64,000 bases of DNA from the NCBI GenBank assembly GCA_047967505.1, contig CM106538.1. One strand, written 5' to 3'. Origin of the DNA: Dipteris shenzhenensis (Eukaryota; Polypodiophyta; Polypodiopsida; Gleicheniales). Shown piece after piece: positions 1 to 11,039 of the stretch. Made by a program: the position numbers and the translations under genes. The first letter of the stretch is position 1. Every line of letters starts with the position of its first letter. The notes beneath the pieces were generated by a model that was not told the DNA's origin, ran no database searches, and saw nothing but the letters and a program-made list of their open reading frames with translations.

Positions 1-962
1 CTATGGATATCACCACCAAAGGCAAGGTAGTTGAGGTCTTTGGAGCTGTACATTAGCTGAGGGGGGAAACTTTAGAGAAGTGGCTTCTTAGAGTTTGTTT
101 CAAGTCATGGAGGCTCTAGACAAAAGTCTAGTTTTGGCATTTGACATCATTTGTAGGGGCTATGTCCACCCCCTTTTTAACTTATATATATATTTACTTT
201 TCCAACATAAATAAGATTCACTTGCCCTTCTCAATCAATTATAATTTTGACAAATGTCTACATAAGCCATGTAATCATCCTAACAAAGCTAGAAACTTGG
301 AAACAAACTTAATGATATCATATTTTTCGTTCACATTAGTCTAAAAGTCCTTTAAAAGTGGCATGGTCATTTGAGGTGACTATTGATCGTCTCACTGTGA
401 ATTATTTCCTTAATCAACTTGTTCTCCTAAGCAAAAAAGAGGATTGGAATTTGTACAAACTTATGGCTTTGACATCCAATCTACAAGGGGAAGGAAAGCA
501 TAGTAGCTAATGCAAGGTAGGGTCAAAAGAAATACATGGACCTTTTGAATGAGGTAACTAGGGGTTGGATACACATCATTAAAAGAAATATATGGATTAT
601 TTTTAAATGTCCAAATTCTTAAAAGCTTTTGAAACCCTCACAATATGGACCAGCACACAATTATTGTGAAAGGGCTTCTTTAACCCATCACTTACCACCC
701 TAAAATTAAAGGAGTAGCTAAGGTTTTTTTATCATGAAACATAGAAGACTTGGCAAAGGTGCTTAGAGTTTTGCAAAATTATATCACAACACTAAGCACA
801 TCGCAATTGGGCTGAGCCCATATAAGCTTTTATATGGCTGCAAACCTAAGCTATCTAACAGCATTGGGAACAAGGTTATCACGATTCTTGTATCAGAATA
901 TGGCAAGAGGACAGCAAAGTATGAAGGAAAATGTTGATGACAAAAGGAGACATGTAGAGTTT
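1..962 (+). repeat. Direct repeat copy 1 (gypsy pol 3' region)
   Basis: This stretch matches 8616-9581 almost base for base, with scattered substitutions and a few short indels (for example an extra six bases near 9031). It reaches the window edge, so the true left end is unknown. It includes a small 67-codon ORF at 141-344 that has no recognisable product, and the start of a gypsy integrase tail from about 770. Because it contains integrase sequence it is not an LTR pair; it is more likely two copies of the same element family or a local duplication. Confidence 0.85.
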
Positions 963-1125
963 GAAGAGGCAACATAGTTTATCTCAACTACATATGCATA
1001 GATAAGCTTCATTTGAGCTGCACCACCTAAGCTAGCTCATAGATTCTATAGACGCAAGAAAGTGGTTTGGGCTAGTTTGGTGGACTATGATCTCAAATTA
1101 TCTACTACATCTAGGAACCATAATG
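770..1125 (+). pseudogene. Ty3/gypsy integrase C-terminal remnant
   Basis: Reading across frames on the plus strand gives HIAIGLSPYKLLYGCKPKL, then MKENVDDKRRHVEF, then PPKLAHRFYR and KKVVWASLVDYDL. These follow the order of the integrase end of plant gypsy pol (the GxSPF..YG motif, the DKKRR..EF basic stretch, and the K.. RFYGP chromodomain-proximal block). Frameshifts and stops separate the blocks, so it cannot be translated as one protein. The call rests on family motifs recalled from gypsy elements; the frames are read directly. Confidence 0.7.
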
Positions 1126-1489
1126 AATGTTAGCACTTGGCCCTAGTATGGTCTTGTAGGATAGTCTTAGGACTCATTCTACATTTAGGTTGACTTCATT
1201 GGTCAACCATATGGTTGACTTTGGGGCCATATAGGCCACCCCTTTGTACTATCTCATTATCCATTTGCAAGTACTCATTTTTGCTTTAGCTTGTTGTTTT
1301 GCTCCATTGCATTCCATTCGCTTTCCGTTGCTTCTCGCACCCAACTGTGGTATCAGAGTGGGATTGGGTGATCCTATCTTCCTTCCTTCTGCATTTGTTG
1401 CCCATAACTCTATTTCCACCTTTAGCTTCAGCTTGGGAGCTTTGGTCCAGTGCAATTGTTTGCTACACTAGTCGTCAATGCCACACTGC

Positions 1490-1880
1490 ACCCGTACGCA
1501 CCCGTACAGGTCCAAAACATCCATACACTCTATAATGCAAATCATCCGTACAAATGTACAATACTCTTTTGTAAAACCTCCCAGTACATGCATCATCCAT
1601 ACAGATCTGCATCACTTGCCTATACTGTCATCATTCGTACAACATAGGAATTTTCTAGTACATCCATGCCAGTCCAGCTAGGCATGATCGTTCGTACAAT
1701 GTCACCTGCCCAAGAAAGTCATCATCCATACATCCTTTTGTTCATGCAGTATATTGCATCATAACCATTTGTATACAACTTTATGGAGGATAGTAATCTA
1801 CTTTCGTACAACTTGCATTTACCTCCATATGTCGTTGTCGCAAGCTACTACAATCTGTCGTACCTACACTCTGATTGTAT
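1490..1880 (+). repeat. Clustered CAtCCGTACA-like motif
   Basis: About a dozen short variants of cc(g/a)tac or ttcgtac occur at 15-40 bp spacing, for example catccgtac, catccatac, cattcgtac, gttcgtac and ctgtcgtac. The copies are degenerate and spacing is irregular, so this is a motif cluster rather than a strict tandem repeat. No coding function is apparent; the short ORFs here are frame accidents. Confidence 0.45.
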
Positions 1881-2140
1881 GGCTTCTGGCAACATTTGCA
1901 GGTTTTTGCAATACTCTTGACTTTGTATGTGCTAGACTTGCAAAAATTGGGAGCATTTTGTGTACCTTGATAGAAATTGTAGTAAGATTGCCAATTTGCC
2001 CTTTAGAAATTAGGGCATCTCACAACTGGCCTCAATTTTGCAGGTACTTTTTCACTCAATGTGAGTGATAATTTCAAACATTAGCTATTATTAGTAGGTC
2101 TGAATTGGCAAATTTTGGGGGTTTTTGATGAGGCAGGTGT

Positions 2141-2450
2141 ATGATCGTGGTCCTTTATGTGGATGAACTTGTCATAACAGAGAACCATGAAGAGAAGATC
2201 TCGCAGACGAAGCATTTGCTAGGAAGAGAGTTTGAAATGACAAATCTCAGACTGATGCATTTTTGTTTGGGGATTGAAGTTTGGCAGGAGCCAAAACAGA
2301 TCTTCATTTCATAACCGAAGCATGCTAGAGAGATACTAAAGGCATTTGGCATGGCTGAGTGCAAGACAGTTAGTATCCCTATGGAGGTTGTGAAGCTCTA
2401 AAACGAGGATTTTGCGGACCGGTTTTATCGTATGGTCGGTGGCCTATTTC
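2141..2450 (+). pseudogene. Ty1/copia reverse transcriptase remnant
   Basis: The plus strand reads MIVVLYVDELVIT, then FEMTNLRLMHFCLGIEVWQ, then KQIFIS and, after stops, FYRMVGGLF. This is the second half of a copia RT: the YVDD catalytic box (here YVDE, so the last Asp is lost), the F-x-M-x-x-L-G...FLGIEV block and the Y-R-x-x-V-G-x-L block near the RNase H junction. At least two in-frame stops and a changed catalytic residue show it is dead. No LTR could be tied to it with certainty, though 2529 onwards looks promoter-like. Confidence 0.8.
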
Positions 2451-2528
2451 AGGACTGACCCCCGATCGACCGTTTTGGGCGGACTGGGTTGGTCACCCGA
2501 TTGAGCCTAATCGACTACGACTGGTGGC

Positions 2529-2536
2529 TATATAAG
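2529..2536 (+). promoter_or_regulatory. TATA-like box, possible LTR promoter
   Basis: The sequence ctatataagagc follows the copia RT remnant and precedes a pyrimidine-rich stretch. In copia elements the 3' LTR follows RNase H, so this could be the TATA box of a decayed LTR. No paired LTR is seen in the window. Confidence 0.3.
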
Positions 2537-2539
2537 AGC

Positions 2540-4380
2540 AAGCCCGTGAAGCCCATTTCATCACTGGCTACAGCAACCCTGATTCTTTAGCATCCAGCCT
2601 CCGTCTTCCACTACTTCCAGCACGCCATCAAAGCTTCTTTCACAGGAGCACACAATTGGGAGGCAGCGCCATCTATTGTATCAGTTCTATAGTAATCAAA
2701 TTTTTTGATTCTCCATACTATCTTGTTTTCTCTCTTGTGTACGAAATCCTATTATCTGTTGAGCACAGACGTTGTATTATTTTCTTACATCTACTCTACC
2801 CAATCCAAGCCCTCTACTCTAGCCTCTACTCTATACTAGCCTGCTGCCTAAGCCCTATACCCCCTTGCTAAGTCCTCTACTCTACTCCCTTGCTAAACCC
2901 TCTACTCTACCCTTCCTTGATAAAGCCTAGATGTAGTACTATTTATGAAGTATATATAATGTACATAAAATACAATATTTTTATGTGTTTCTAGGTGAGA
3001 CGTCTGCCAAAATCTAGAAACGTTTCTTGTGACACTACTATTGGAAAATTCTAATTTATGCCTTTATTTGTGTGACAAGCAAGCCTTGTGCACGCATTGC
3101 ATGTGCATCCGTGTCTACTTGCCGTGCAAAATGTTGTGGGACTTCGAGGTAATTTTTAAAGTCATTAAGTGGCTACATTCCTACATGCATGTGGGACTAC
3201 TAGGGTACAGGCATGCATGCAAGTTACATGTGGCTGCATGCATGCTAAAGTGTGTCCACACTAGTACTAGAACTCTTCGTTTACTTTCAGAAAATAGTCA
3301 ACTTTAGTCCTAAAGGTACCTTTTAAAGTACGTTGAGTGGAAAGTCAGATTTGAGTGCCCTAAAAGGCAAGTCAGATTCATGGCTTGCATGCCAAGTCTT
3401 TCATCACAACCAATTAACCAAGCATGTAGCTTGTGCAAGCACCTAATATTCTCTTCTTGTCCCTCAAGGTTTTGACTTTCTAAAATAGCCGACAATCCAG
3501 TCTATTCTGCTGCACTAAACTCACCTATTCTACTAGATTGTGACCCCTCCCCTCCCTTGGCTAAGCCTACTTTCTCCCTCTCTCCTAGCTAAAGTTCCAC
3601 AACCTCACATTGCTGCAAAATGTACATCTCATGCTCATACTTCTCTCTTTTACATAGGGAGAAAGGCTGTGATATTATGTTCTCTTTCATGCCCCCCTTC
3701 TTGTACCTTTCTCTTGCAAAAAGCTCCAGCCTACATCTCATCCTGGAGCAAAATTCTAGCCAATGCCCTTGGACCTTTTGCTCTACTGCAGGTGCAAGTA
3801 GTCTAGATAGATGCCCAATTTTTGTAAAGTTTGTTCGCTTAAATGCAACATATGCAACAAGGACTACTGTTAGTGCAATAGACTCAGGAAGAACATAAAG
3901 TGCATAATGGTATGCCCTCCTCTTCCTCGTTTGCTAAGGGGATGGAGCATACTTCAGAATATGTTCTTAGTTAAGAGGCTTATTTTGCCACAACAGATTA
4001 TCTTGATCAAATTCAAGCTACCCTTGTTGAGATGTATATTTTAGGGAAGGATTTTTCTTAGTGGAGAGATTTAAAAAGCAAAGCCTTACTCATCTACTAC
4101 TTGGGTGGTGTTTTGTAAGGCATTCATGATTGGATTCTTATTGGAACTAGATGAGTTTGACAAATTTCAAATGCTCCAAAATCTGAATAAAAGTACCAAA
4201 CCCCTGGGTACATATATCCAAGAATCTCCTGAGGTTTTTTCAAAATTTCCTTAGTTGTTCTTCGTTTATAGCCTTCCTAAGGATTATTTGATTGAGATTA
4301 GGAAGAAGTTTGAGAAATTGGATTAGGCGTTCTCTTTGCAAAGGTCTATGATAGTATCCTTGCATCATACAAGGATATTG
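2540..4380. other. No gene recognised
   Basis: The interval contains only short ORFs without known motifs. It holds short CTCTAC/CCCTCTACTCTA pyrimidine repeats near 2800-2920 and a cluster of catgcatg words near 3185-3250. From about 3990 it grades into degenerate gag-like sequence of the next element. Confidence 0.6.
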
Positions 4381-4384
4381 AATC

Positions 4385-4940
4385 TTCATCGGCCGAACAA
4401 AGTGGAAAGCCTAAATGAACGAATACCACAAGAACCGTGGAGGCAGCAACTCTATGCCTGAAAAGGCCAATTTTGATAAGCCGCCGACATAGCCGCCTCT
4501 TACTAAGGAGTGTGGTACCAATGCTCCATCATGGGTGGAAGCTCAAGCAATGGGACTCAACTTCAAATGTGGCAAAGCATGTCAGATGTTGAACACTTGT
4601 CCATTGAACTATGGTAAGTGTAAAGGCAAAGCAAAAGTCTGCTTAATTGAATCTTGTACTCCAGGTAATCCTTGCACATTACTAGTTTAAATGTCTTTTC
4701 TTCTGACATGAATTTTGAGAAATATAATTTCAACGTTAATGTGTTTAAGTTCCATAACTTAATCTACATGGTGGGTTGGGTTGATGGGCACCTAGCTCAC
4801 ATTTTGTTTGATGATGATAGTACTCTCGATTGCATTAATGCTTCTCTTGTGCAGAAGTTGCACATCCCAATGGTTCGCAATAGCTACTATTACATGGATA
4901 ATCTCGGACATGGGGCCATGGGAAGAGATGGTCCATAATT
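4385..4940 (+). pseudogene. Ty3/gypsy gag end and protease remnant
   Basis: The plus strand encodes a degenerate Cys-rich segment (LNFKCGKACQ...CP...GKCKGKAK) followed, in the 88-codon ORF at 4672-4938, by GHLAHILFDDDSTLDCINAS and VQKLHIP. The latter is the flap and active-site region of a plant gypsy aspartic protease, where the usual motif is I-L-F/V-D-x-G-S/A-x-x; here DDDST replaces D-x-GS/T. Stops interrupt the region upstream. It precedes an RT piece of the same strand at 5126, with most of the protease-RT spacer missing. Confidence 0.65.
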
Positions 4941-5119
4941 TATGAGTCAATATTCAGGACTACTTTGAGGGGCTATCATTTCATGTGAGGAGCTATCATT
5001 TTATTCGATGAGATTGGATAGTGTCGATAGTGTAGATATTTTGCCTAGGATGGAGCAGTTCTTTAGTAAGAGCCCTTATGTAAATATTGCTTGTCGAAAC
5101 CAATTATTTTATCATTTAT

Positions 5120-5392
5120 CTATAATTGGGAAGGTTTCTTGTGGTATTTTTAGATGACATCTTGATCTATAGTAAGACTCTCTTTAAGCATGGATATCTT
5201 TACATAGTGTTGTCCAGAATTAGTGGTATTTGTATTGATTGTGAGAAAGTCAAAAAGGTATGTGAGGGGCCAATTTGGAGACCGATTAGTGAGGTCAAAT
5301 CATTTATAGGATTTGTGAACTTTTTTAAACTCACATCTAGAATTATGCTAAGTTATCATTACCCTAGTCAAACTTGTCTAAATGGGTGAAGG
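5120..5392 (+). pseudogene. Ty3/gypsy reverse transcriptase fragment
   Basis: The frame reads VVFLDDILIYSKT, the FLDD catalytic box of gypsy RT with its usual downstream ILIYSKT, then HGYLYIVL and, after a gap, EVKSFIGFVNFFKL, the RT-RNase H connection (normally xxSFLGxxNYYRRF). The fragment keeps both Asp residues but lacks the fingers and the RNase H domain. It is on the same strand as, and only about 180 bp downstream of, the gag-protease remnant, so both probably belong to one deleted element. Confidence 0.8.
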
Positions 5393-5436
5393 GGTAGGTA
5401 CAATAAAAAGTGACATGATCACATTGAAGGTGACTT

Positions 5437-5446
5437 GAGAGAGAGA

Positions 5447-5498
<52 letters not shown>

Positions 5499-5517
5499 GA
5501 GAGAGAGAAGGAGAGAG
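5437..5517. repeat. (GA)n microsatellite
   Basis: GA repeats with two CA interruptions. The opposite-strand ORFs across it (poly Ser-Leu) are artefacts of the repeat. Confidence 0.95.
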
Positions 5518-6337
5518 CTGATATGTGTATTTGTTTCATTACAAAAAGTTGGACTAAAAAAGGAGCCCTGTAAGAGAGCCCTTGGGCTGGTGACATGGAA
5601 GGATAACATGAATAAAGGTGAGTAAATTATTGGCTAGCGGAGGGAAAAAAAATATTGGAATGGCTTGAATTTTCTATTTCTTTATTCAAAGGCCCAAAGT
5701 TTGATGTAGGCCTCCCACTTGTTGCCTTCGCTTTCTGATCATGTTTTTGAACTGTAACCAGTTACCAAACTAAAAAACCTAGTTACTCAACCAAACTTGC
5801 ACCATTTTTCCTAAAACCAACTCCTCATATCCAACTACCACACTCTCTAATTCCTCTTCCCTCTCCCTCATTTCTGACCTCCATTTTGAATTTACCTTGC
5901 TCCAACCCTATTTTTAAATCTGTTCGTTTCTTTTGAGCAAGAAGCTTCTTTCTATGTTCTCCCTATCATGGGATAGAATCTCACGTCGAAATCTCATCAT
6001 TTCCCTTCTTCACTTGCATTCCCCTCCCATTTCACTCTCCTTCTTTTAGAACTGTGTTCAAGGGATCATATTGATCTCGAGAAGGTAGAGAATATTAGGG
6101 ACCTTCTTCTTCCACAATACGTTTCCCAGCTCCTCCAATGTTTTCTAGGAGGGGTAGGTTATTAAAAGTGCTTCATCAAGCACTACATTTCTTAAACCAT
6201 ACCATTAACAAAATTGTTGAAAGGGAGATAGATCTTACTTTGGTAAGGACACAATTTTTTGAAGGAGATTCAGCCTACCTTCTTCTTGTCAAGCGAGCAA
6301 CCAATGTGTGGCTATGTGCAATGAGTGTCCATGTGAA

Positions 6338-6640
6338 GAAGATAGAGCCTACATCGTTTAGCATAACAAAGTAAGGAGAAATCATAGACTTCCACAAGCA
6401 TTTAGCATGCACCATATCCATGCCACGAACTTGAAACTAGATCACCCACAAGGTAGAAGGATAATACTTGAAACTGGATCACCCATGAGGTAGAAGATAG
6501 AGCCTACATCGTTTAGCATAACAAAGTAAGGAGAAATCATAGACCTCCACAAGCATTTAGCGTGCACCATATCCATGCCACGAACTTGAAACTGGATCAC
6601 CCACGAGGTAGAAGGATAATACTGGATGCTCTACAACATC
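6338..6640. repeat. Two-copy tandem duplication, about 155 bp
   Basis: The block beginning gaagatagagcctacatcg at 6338 recurs at 6493 with few changes, including the phrase cacgaacttgaaactggatcacccacgaggtagaagg. The first copy has an extra partial internal repeat of its end. Confidence 0.85.
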
Positions 6641-6699
6641 TTCAGTACACATTTAGTAAAGGACTTTATGAATTGGCATGCAAGCCTATATTTCCAAAA

Positions 6700-7219
6700 C
6701 ATAAATGATCAATCGATTATCTTACCACTGTTCAGACAGACATGATTTTTGCTCTCATTAGTGGCATAGCGCACATACAACTCCAGAACTGATTCTAGGT
6801 CTTCCACGCTCATGCTCTTTGAAATGGTTTTGAAGTGAGGTTGCTTGATGTCTTTCAAGCAATACCCAAGCATACCATGAAACATATGCATGTTCTTTTG
6901 CCTCAAAGCCCTGCACATGATCCCCCCCCCCAACAGGTCTCTTCTTCTCCCACCCGATGTATTTCTAAATCAACTTGTTCACACCATGCACACTCTTTGC
7001 AGTGATTTAGCAAACCATCTTGAGAAGCAAATGAAATAGATACCTTCCCCTCTCTTCTGAACAAAGACCCACAAGACAACGCAACCCCGAAAATTCCTCC
7101 GCAATGCCAATAAGACCAACGTCAATGTCAGCACTTCCTACATCAATCATCATGCCCACCTCCAACAATTTGGACACTCCTAGCTTGAGGATCGGTGGTC
7201 TACCTCTACCACTCTTCAT
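6700..7219 (-). pseudogene. Rep-like (HUH-type) replication gene remnant
   Basis: On the minus strand the reading frame from 7219 gives ...EERGRYLFHLLLKMVC, a stop, TAKSVHGVNKLI, a stop, KYIGWEKKRPVGG, then a one-base shift inside a run of ten C/G and IMCRALRQKNMHMFHGMLGY CLKD...PHF. A readable protein spanning two stops and one homopolymer frameshift points to a decayed gene rather than chance. The GYCLKD block fits the Y-x-x-K catalytic motif of Rep/HUH nucleases, and FHLLLKM may be the relic of the preceding H-x-Q motif. The family assignment is from memory of Rep-like proteins in green-lineage and oomycete transposons and is inference; the broken frame is seen directly. Confidence 0.4.
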
Positions 7220-8615
7220 AACCTCTGATCTGCATGCATGAAAACTAGCCTATCATATCTACAATGCAATGACATGAACCTCTCCCCTTCAATCACAAAT
7301 ACTAACCTCTCCCTTTTGGTTGCTTCGACTTTGTTTGCAACGCCATTGCCCAGCTCTATCTACAACTCCATCTTCTCTCCTTAACAAGTATGAGTGAGTC
7401 ACTTGAGCTTCATGCTCTATGCTCACTCCATCTCCCCTCCCACCACTCTACTTCCCTTTAAAATCCTACATCTTGACATGGTGGTAAGCATGCATCATGG
7501 CAGAGAAATTTATTGCTTCGCCTCCTTTGTCCTAGCTCCCAAATGCCATGCATTGCACATGTAGAGGATTCTAGATCAGCACTATGGATAAGACGACCAG
7601 CAAAGGCAAGTCTAGGAGCAAATCAATGGATGCTTGGAGCTCCAAAGGCAAGAAAAGTGGTGTCTACATGTGTGCAGCATTAGGCAACATGTCAAGGTAG
7701 GACCAAGGCTTGGGATGTGGGCCAAAAGTTGCTAATTGATGGTGATGCAAGGTAGGAGTATCCCGAGCTAGAGGCGCCTAGGTTGGTCTATGAGTAGGTT
7801 AAGGGCTTGCAAGAGGCCTGGTAGAAGATGGCAGGGCACCACGAGGAGGCTGGTGGGGCCATCCAACCATGCCATGATATGGGCTGGTTGGAGCCATCCA
7901 ACCAGGCCATGATATGGGCAGACCATGGGCCTAGGCCCCTACATTGAACGGAGGTCCAAAAGGACTTAGTTATAAGGGCCATAAAGGTTGTTTGGGGGGG
8001 GGCAAAAAGTTGGCCAGTTCCCCCCTTGCTAGTCACTCAATTTTAACCTTATAGAAGGGGCCCCTCAAGGGGTAATAACATCATCCAGCAATCATCAAGC
8101 AAAGGAGAAAAAGGAGCAACAAGTGCCTCTTCCTTGGGCCTACATCCAAGAGGCAAAGGAGGGCTAGAGGTGCTGTAAATTGAGTTCACTTGGGGCTGAA
8201 GTCTCAGTTGTCCACCTAGGCAGCAAGGCATTGAGATCTTTGGACAAAGAGTCTACATATGCTCGAGGTGCAGTATGCAGGCTGAGAGATCTAGAGGTAT
8301 CCTTGGTAGATAGTGGAATAAACTTTTGGTAAGATTAGAGGACCACATCCTAGTGGGACTCTGGATCTATATTTTGTATTGTGTCCATAGCTTGGACTGA
8401 TATGTATTCTTTTGTTGGATTCTATATCTGGCTTGGTTCCCTGTCTATTTGCAAGTTTGCACAACCCATCTATTTGAAGCACATTAAGTGAAGAAGTTTG
8501 TGATTCCACCCACACCACACAATGTGTGAGCTCCTTGGCTATTCCATCAATCTTCCATTGTGCATACCCTTTGTTGGTCGATTTCTAACATTGAGGACTT
8601 GTCATGTGGAAGCAC
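7220..8615. other. No gene recognised
   Basis: Only short ORFs without known motifs are present on either strand. A run of Gs lies at about 7994-8002. A short phrase ctatggataagacgaccagcaaaggcaag near 7582 loosely resembles the start of the 0.96-kb direct repeat. Confidence 0.5.
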
Positions 8616-9581
8616 CTGTGGATATCACCACCAAAGGCAAGGCAGTTTAGGTCTTTGGAGCTGTACATTAGCTGAGGGGGGAAACTTTAGAGAAGTGGCT
8701 TCGTAGAGTTTGTTCCAAGTCATGGAGGCTCTAGACAAAAGTCTGATTTTGGCGTTTGACATCATTTGTAGGGGCTATGTCCACCCCCTTTTTAACTTAT
8801 ATATATATTTACTTTTCCAGCATAAATAAGATTCACTTGCCCTTCTCAATCAATTATAATTTTGACAAATGTCTACATAAGCCATGTAATCATCCTAACA
8901 AAGCTAGAAACTTGGAAACAAACTTAATGATATCATATTTTTCGTTCGCATTGGTCTAAAAGCCCTTTAAAAGTGGCATGGTCATTTGAGGTGACTATTG
9001 ATCGTCTCACTCTGAATTATTTCCTTAATCAGTTAACTTGTTCTCCTAAGCAAAAAAGAGGATTGGAATTTGTACAAACTTTTGGCTTTGACATCCAAAA
9101 TACAAGGGGAAGGAAAGCATAGTAGCTAATGCAAGGTAGGGTCAAAAGAAATACATGGACCTTTTGAATGAGGTAACTAGGGGTTGGATACACATCATTA
9201 AAAGGAATATATGGATTATTTTTAAATGTCCAAAGTCTTAAAAGCTTTTGAAACCCTCACGATATGGACCAGCACACAATTATTGTGAAAGGGCTTCTTT
9301 AACCCATCACTTACCACCCTAAAATTAAAGGAGTAGCTAAGGTTTTTTTATCATGAAACATAGAAGACTTGGCAAAGGTGCTTAGAGTTTTGCAAAATTA
9401 TATCACAACACTAAGCACATCGCAATTGGGTTGAGCCCATATAAGCTTTTATGTGGCTGCAAACCTAAGCTATCTAACAGCATTGGGAACAAGGTTATCA
9501 CGACTCTTGTATCAGAATATGGCAAGAGAACAGCAAAGGATGAAGGAAAATGTTGATGACAAAAGGAGACATGTAGAGTTT
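8616..9581 (+). repeat. Direct repeat copy 2 (gypsy pol 3' region)
   Basis: Second copy of the sequence at 1-962, including the same 67-codon ORF (8756-8959) and the same integrase segment (SPYKLLCGCKPK at about 9435 and DDKRRHVEF at about 9557). Identity stops abruptly at 9581, in the middle of the integrase tail, where unrelated sequence of the minus-strand gypsy nest begins. This looks like an insertion or deletion breakpoint. Confidence 0.85.
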
Positions 9582-9682
9582 CGGCGAGGCCGAAGCCGAC
9601 TGGCAGATGTTGACTTTTCAAGTAATAGAGGACCGACATGTACAACATGGAATTGCCGATGACATCCCCATGGGTATTGAGA

Positions 9683-10688
9683 TCATCTCTCATCTGGGTG
9701 CAATAGTAGTAAGCCCAGTTTGTCTCCTGGAAGTTCACCATTCTCAGCAAGATATTGGGCACAACGAACTGATGATGGTCTGTGTGCTTCACTTGGGTGA
9801 GCCATTGCAAGGATCTTGCTAGTCGCTCTACTACCTCGGGCTTGTGGATGGCGGTGAACTGGATGTGGCCTCTGCACTTGTGGTGGTCGTCCGTCTTTAG
9901 GGAGTCAAGCTTCTTTTTCTACTTGGAGTATTTCTCTGCCACCACTGGCAAGTTGAATGCTGCCCCCACCGTGTCTTCTGGTAGTGGTGGGATTGCCGAC
10001 TGTGTCATGGAAGACACCAATGTTGGTGGTGTTGTCGTACTTCTTGAGAAACTCTGCTAGCAAAGTCATGTCCAGGTGGCATGGGAGACGGGCTGCTACT
10101 CTTCCCAAGCCTGCAAAGTTAAGTGCCTCCACAACTACTAGGTCCTGGAGGGCGGCATATGCTACTGCTGTGTGGTAGTGGAGGGTGTAGTCGTGACCCT
10201 TGTTAGCAAAGCGCGAGTGGATCATGCAAGCATCTAGCTCCTGGAGCCATGCTTCTCCCAATGGCGAGTGCGCTTGTGAATGCACGAATCTTGTACTCGC
10301 CTGCGGTTGGCATCGAGGTGCGCTTTCGTGTTCTCGTGGGAGGCGTTGTAGTTGGCTCTTCTTGGGTGGCATGTGTGGTGGAAGTGTCTTCATCCTGTAA
10401 GTCTTCCACGGGTATTTCAGTCGGCGTTCGAATTGTGGTAGAAGGAGTGCTCTGAGGATCTAATGGGCCAGTGGCCTCTGGGATAGGGCGAGGGTGGAGA
10501 CCCAGGTCAACTTCGAACTCGAAGAAGTCATGTTCGGATTCCATCGCAAATAGGAGTGGCAATTGCGTGACGAGGGAATTGGTGGATGAGGAAGAATAGG
10601 AGGACATAAATAAGCTGGTGGAGGAACCTGTCAGATTTTTGGATAAATTTTGACAGAGTTCTGGGGTAACAGCTATGGTGACACCCAA
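9683..10688 (-). pseudogene. Gypsy-element ORF (gag-like), 5' part of element A
   Basis: Two overlapping minus-strand frames (10688-10203 and 10393-9905, with a third at 9877-9683) give a Ser/Thr/Pro-rich start containing LPLLFAMESEHDFFEFEV, then a helical segment GEAWLQELDACMIHSRFANK and LVVVEALNFAGLGRVAARL. A frame change separates the halves, so it is broken. The phrase LFAMESE recurs as LFAIESD at about 18440 on the same strand, at the start of the longer gypsy element, and both follow similar GTCGCC-rich upstream arrays, so this is likely the 5' end of a second element of the same family. The gag role is inferred from position only. Confidence 0.45.
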
Positions 10689-10699
10689 TGGGGTAGGCT

Positions 10700-11030
10700 T
10701 GCTTTTATAGAATTCTATCCCCCCGACCGGCAGGATACTGGTATGGCGACGATCGGTGCTAGCTTTGATGGTGACAATCGGTGCTGACTTTGATGGTGAT
10801 GGTCAGCATGGAGTGTTTGTGTCCTAGGCCACGACCGGTGTGGTACTCGAATGGCGATGGTTGGTGCAATTTGGGATGGTGATGACCCGGTGGGGTATCG
10901 TGATCGCGATGTCCGGTGTTGTACTTTTGGCAACAATCGGTGGCATATTTTGGAGACGGTTGGCGGAGAACATTTTGGCGACAGTCAGTATTGTACTGGT
11001 TTGGCGACAACTGGCGAGGTAGTGACTATG
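10700..11030 (-). promoter_or_regulatory. GTCGCCA-type repeat array and TATA box (LTR U3-like)
   Basis: Read on the minus strand, the motif caccgatcgtcgccat and variants recur every 25-35 bp (about ten copies), ending in ctataaaagcaagcc at about 10702-10716, a good TATA box. The ORF carrying LFAMESE starts just downstream. The arrangement suits the U3 part of an LTR with tandem regulatory repeats. A related but diverged array lies at 18540-18760. Confidence 0.5.
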
Positions 11031-11039
11031 TAAGAATAG

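Noticed and set aside
141-344. 67-codon ORF repeated at 8756-8959
   Set aside because: Conserved only because it is inside a recent DNA duplication; no motif and AT-rich low-quality composition.
9403-9822. 135-codon minus ORF and plus ORFs crossing the 9581 breakpoint
   Set aside because: They fuse antisense integrase sequence with unrelated DNA; they are chance chimaeras at the junction.
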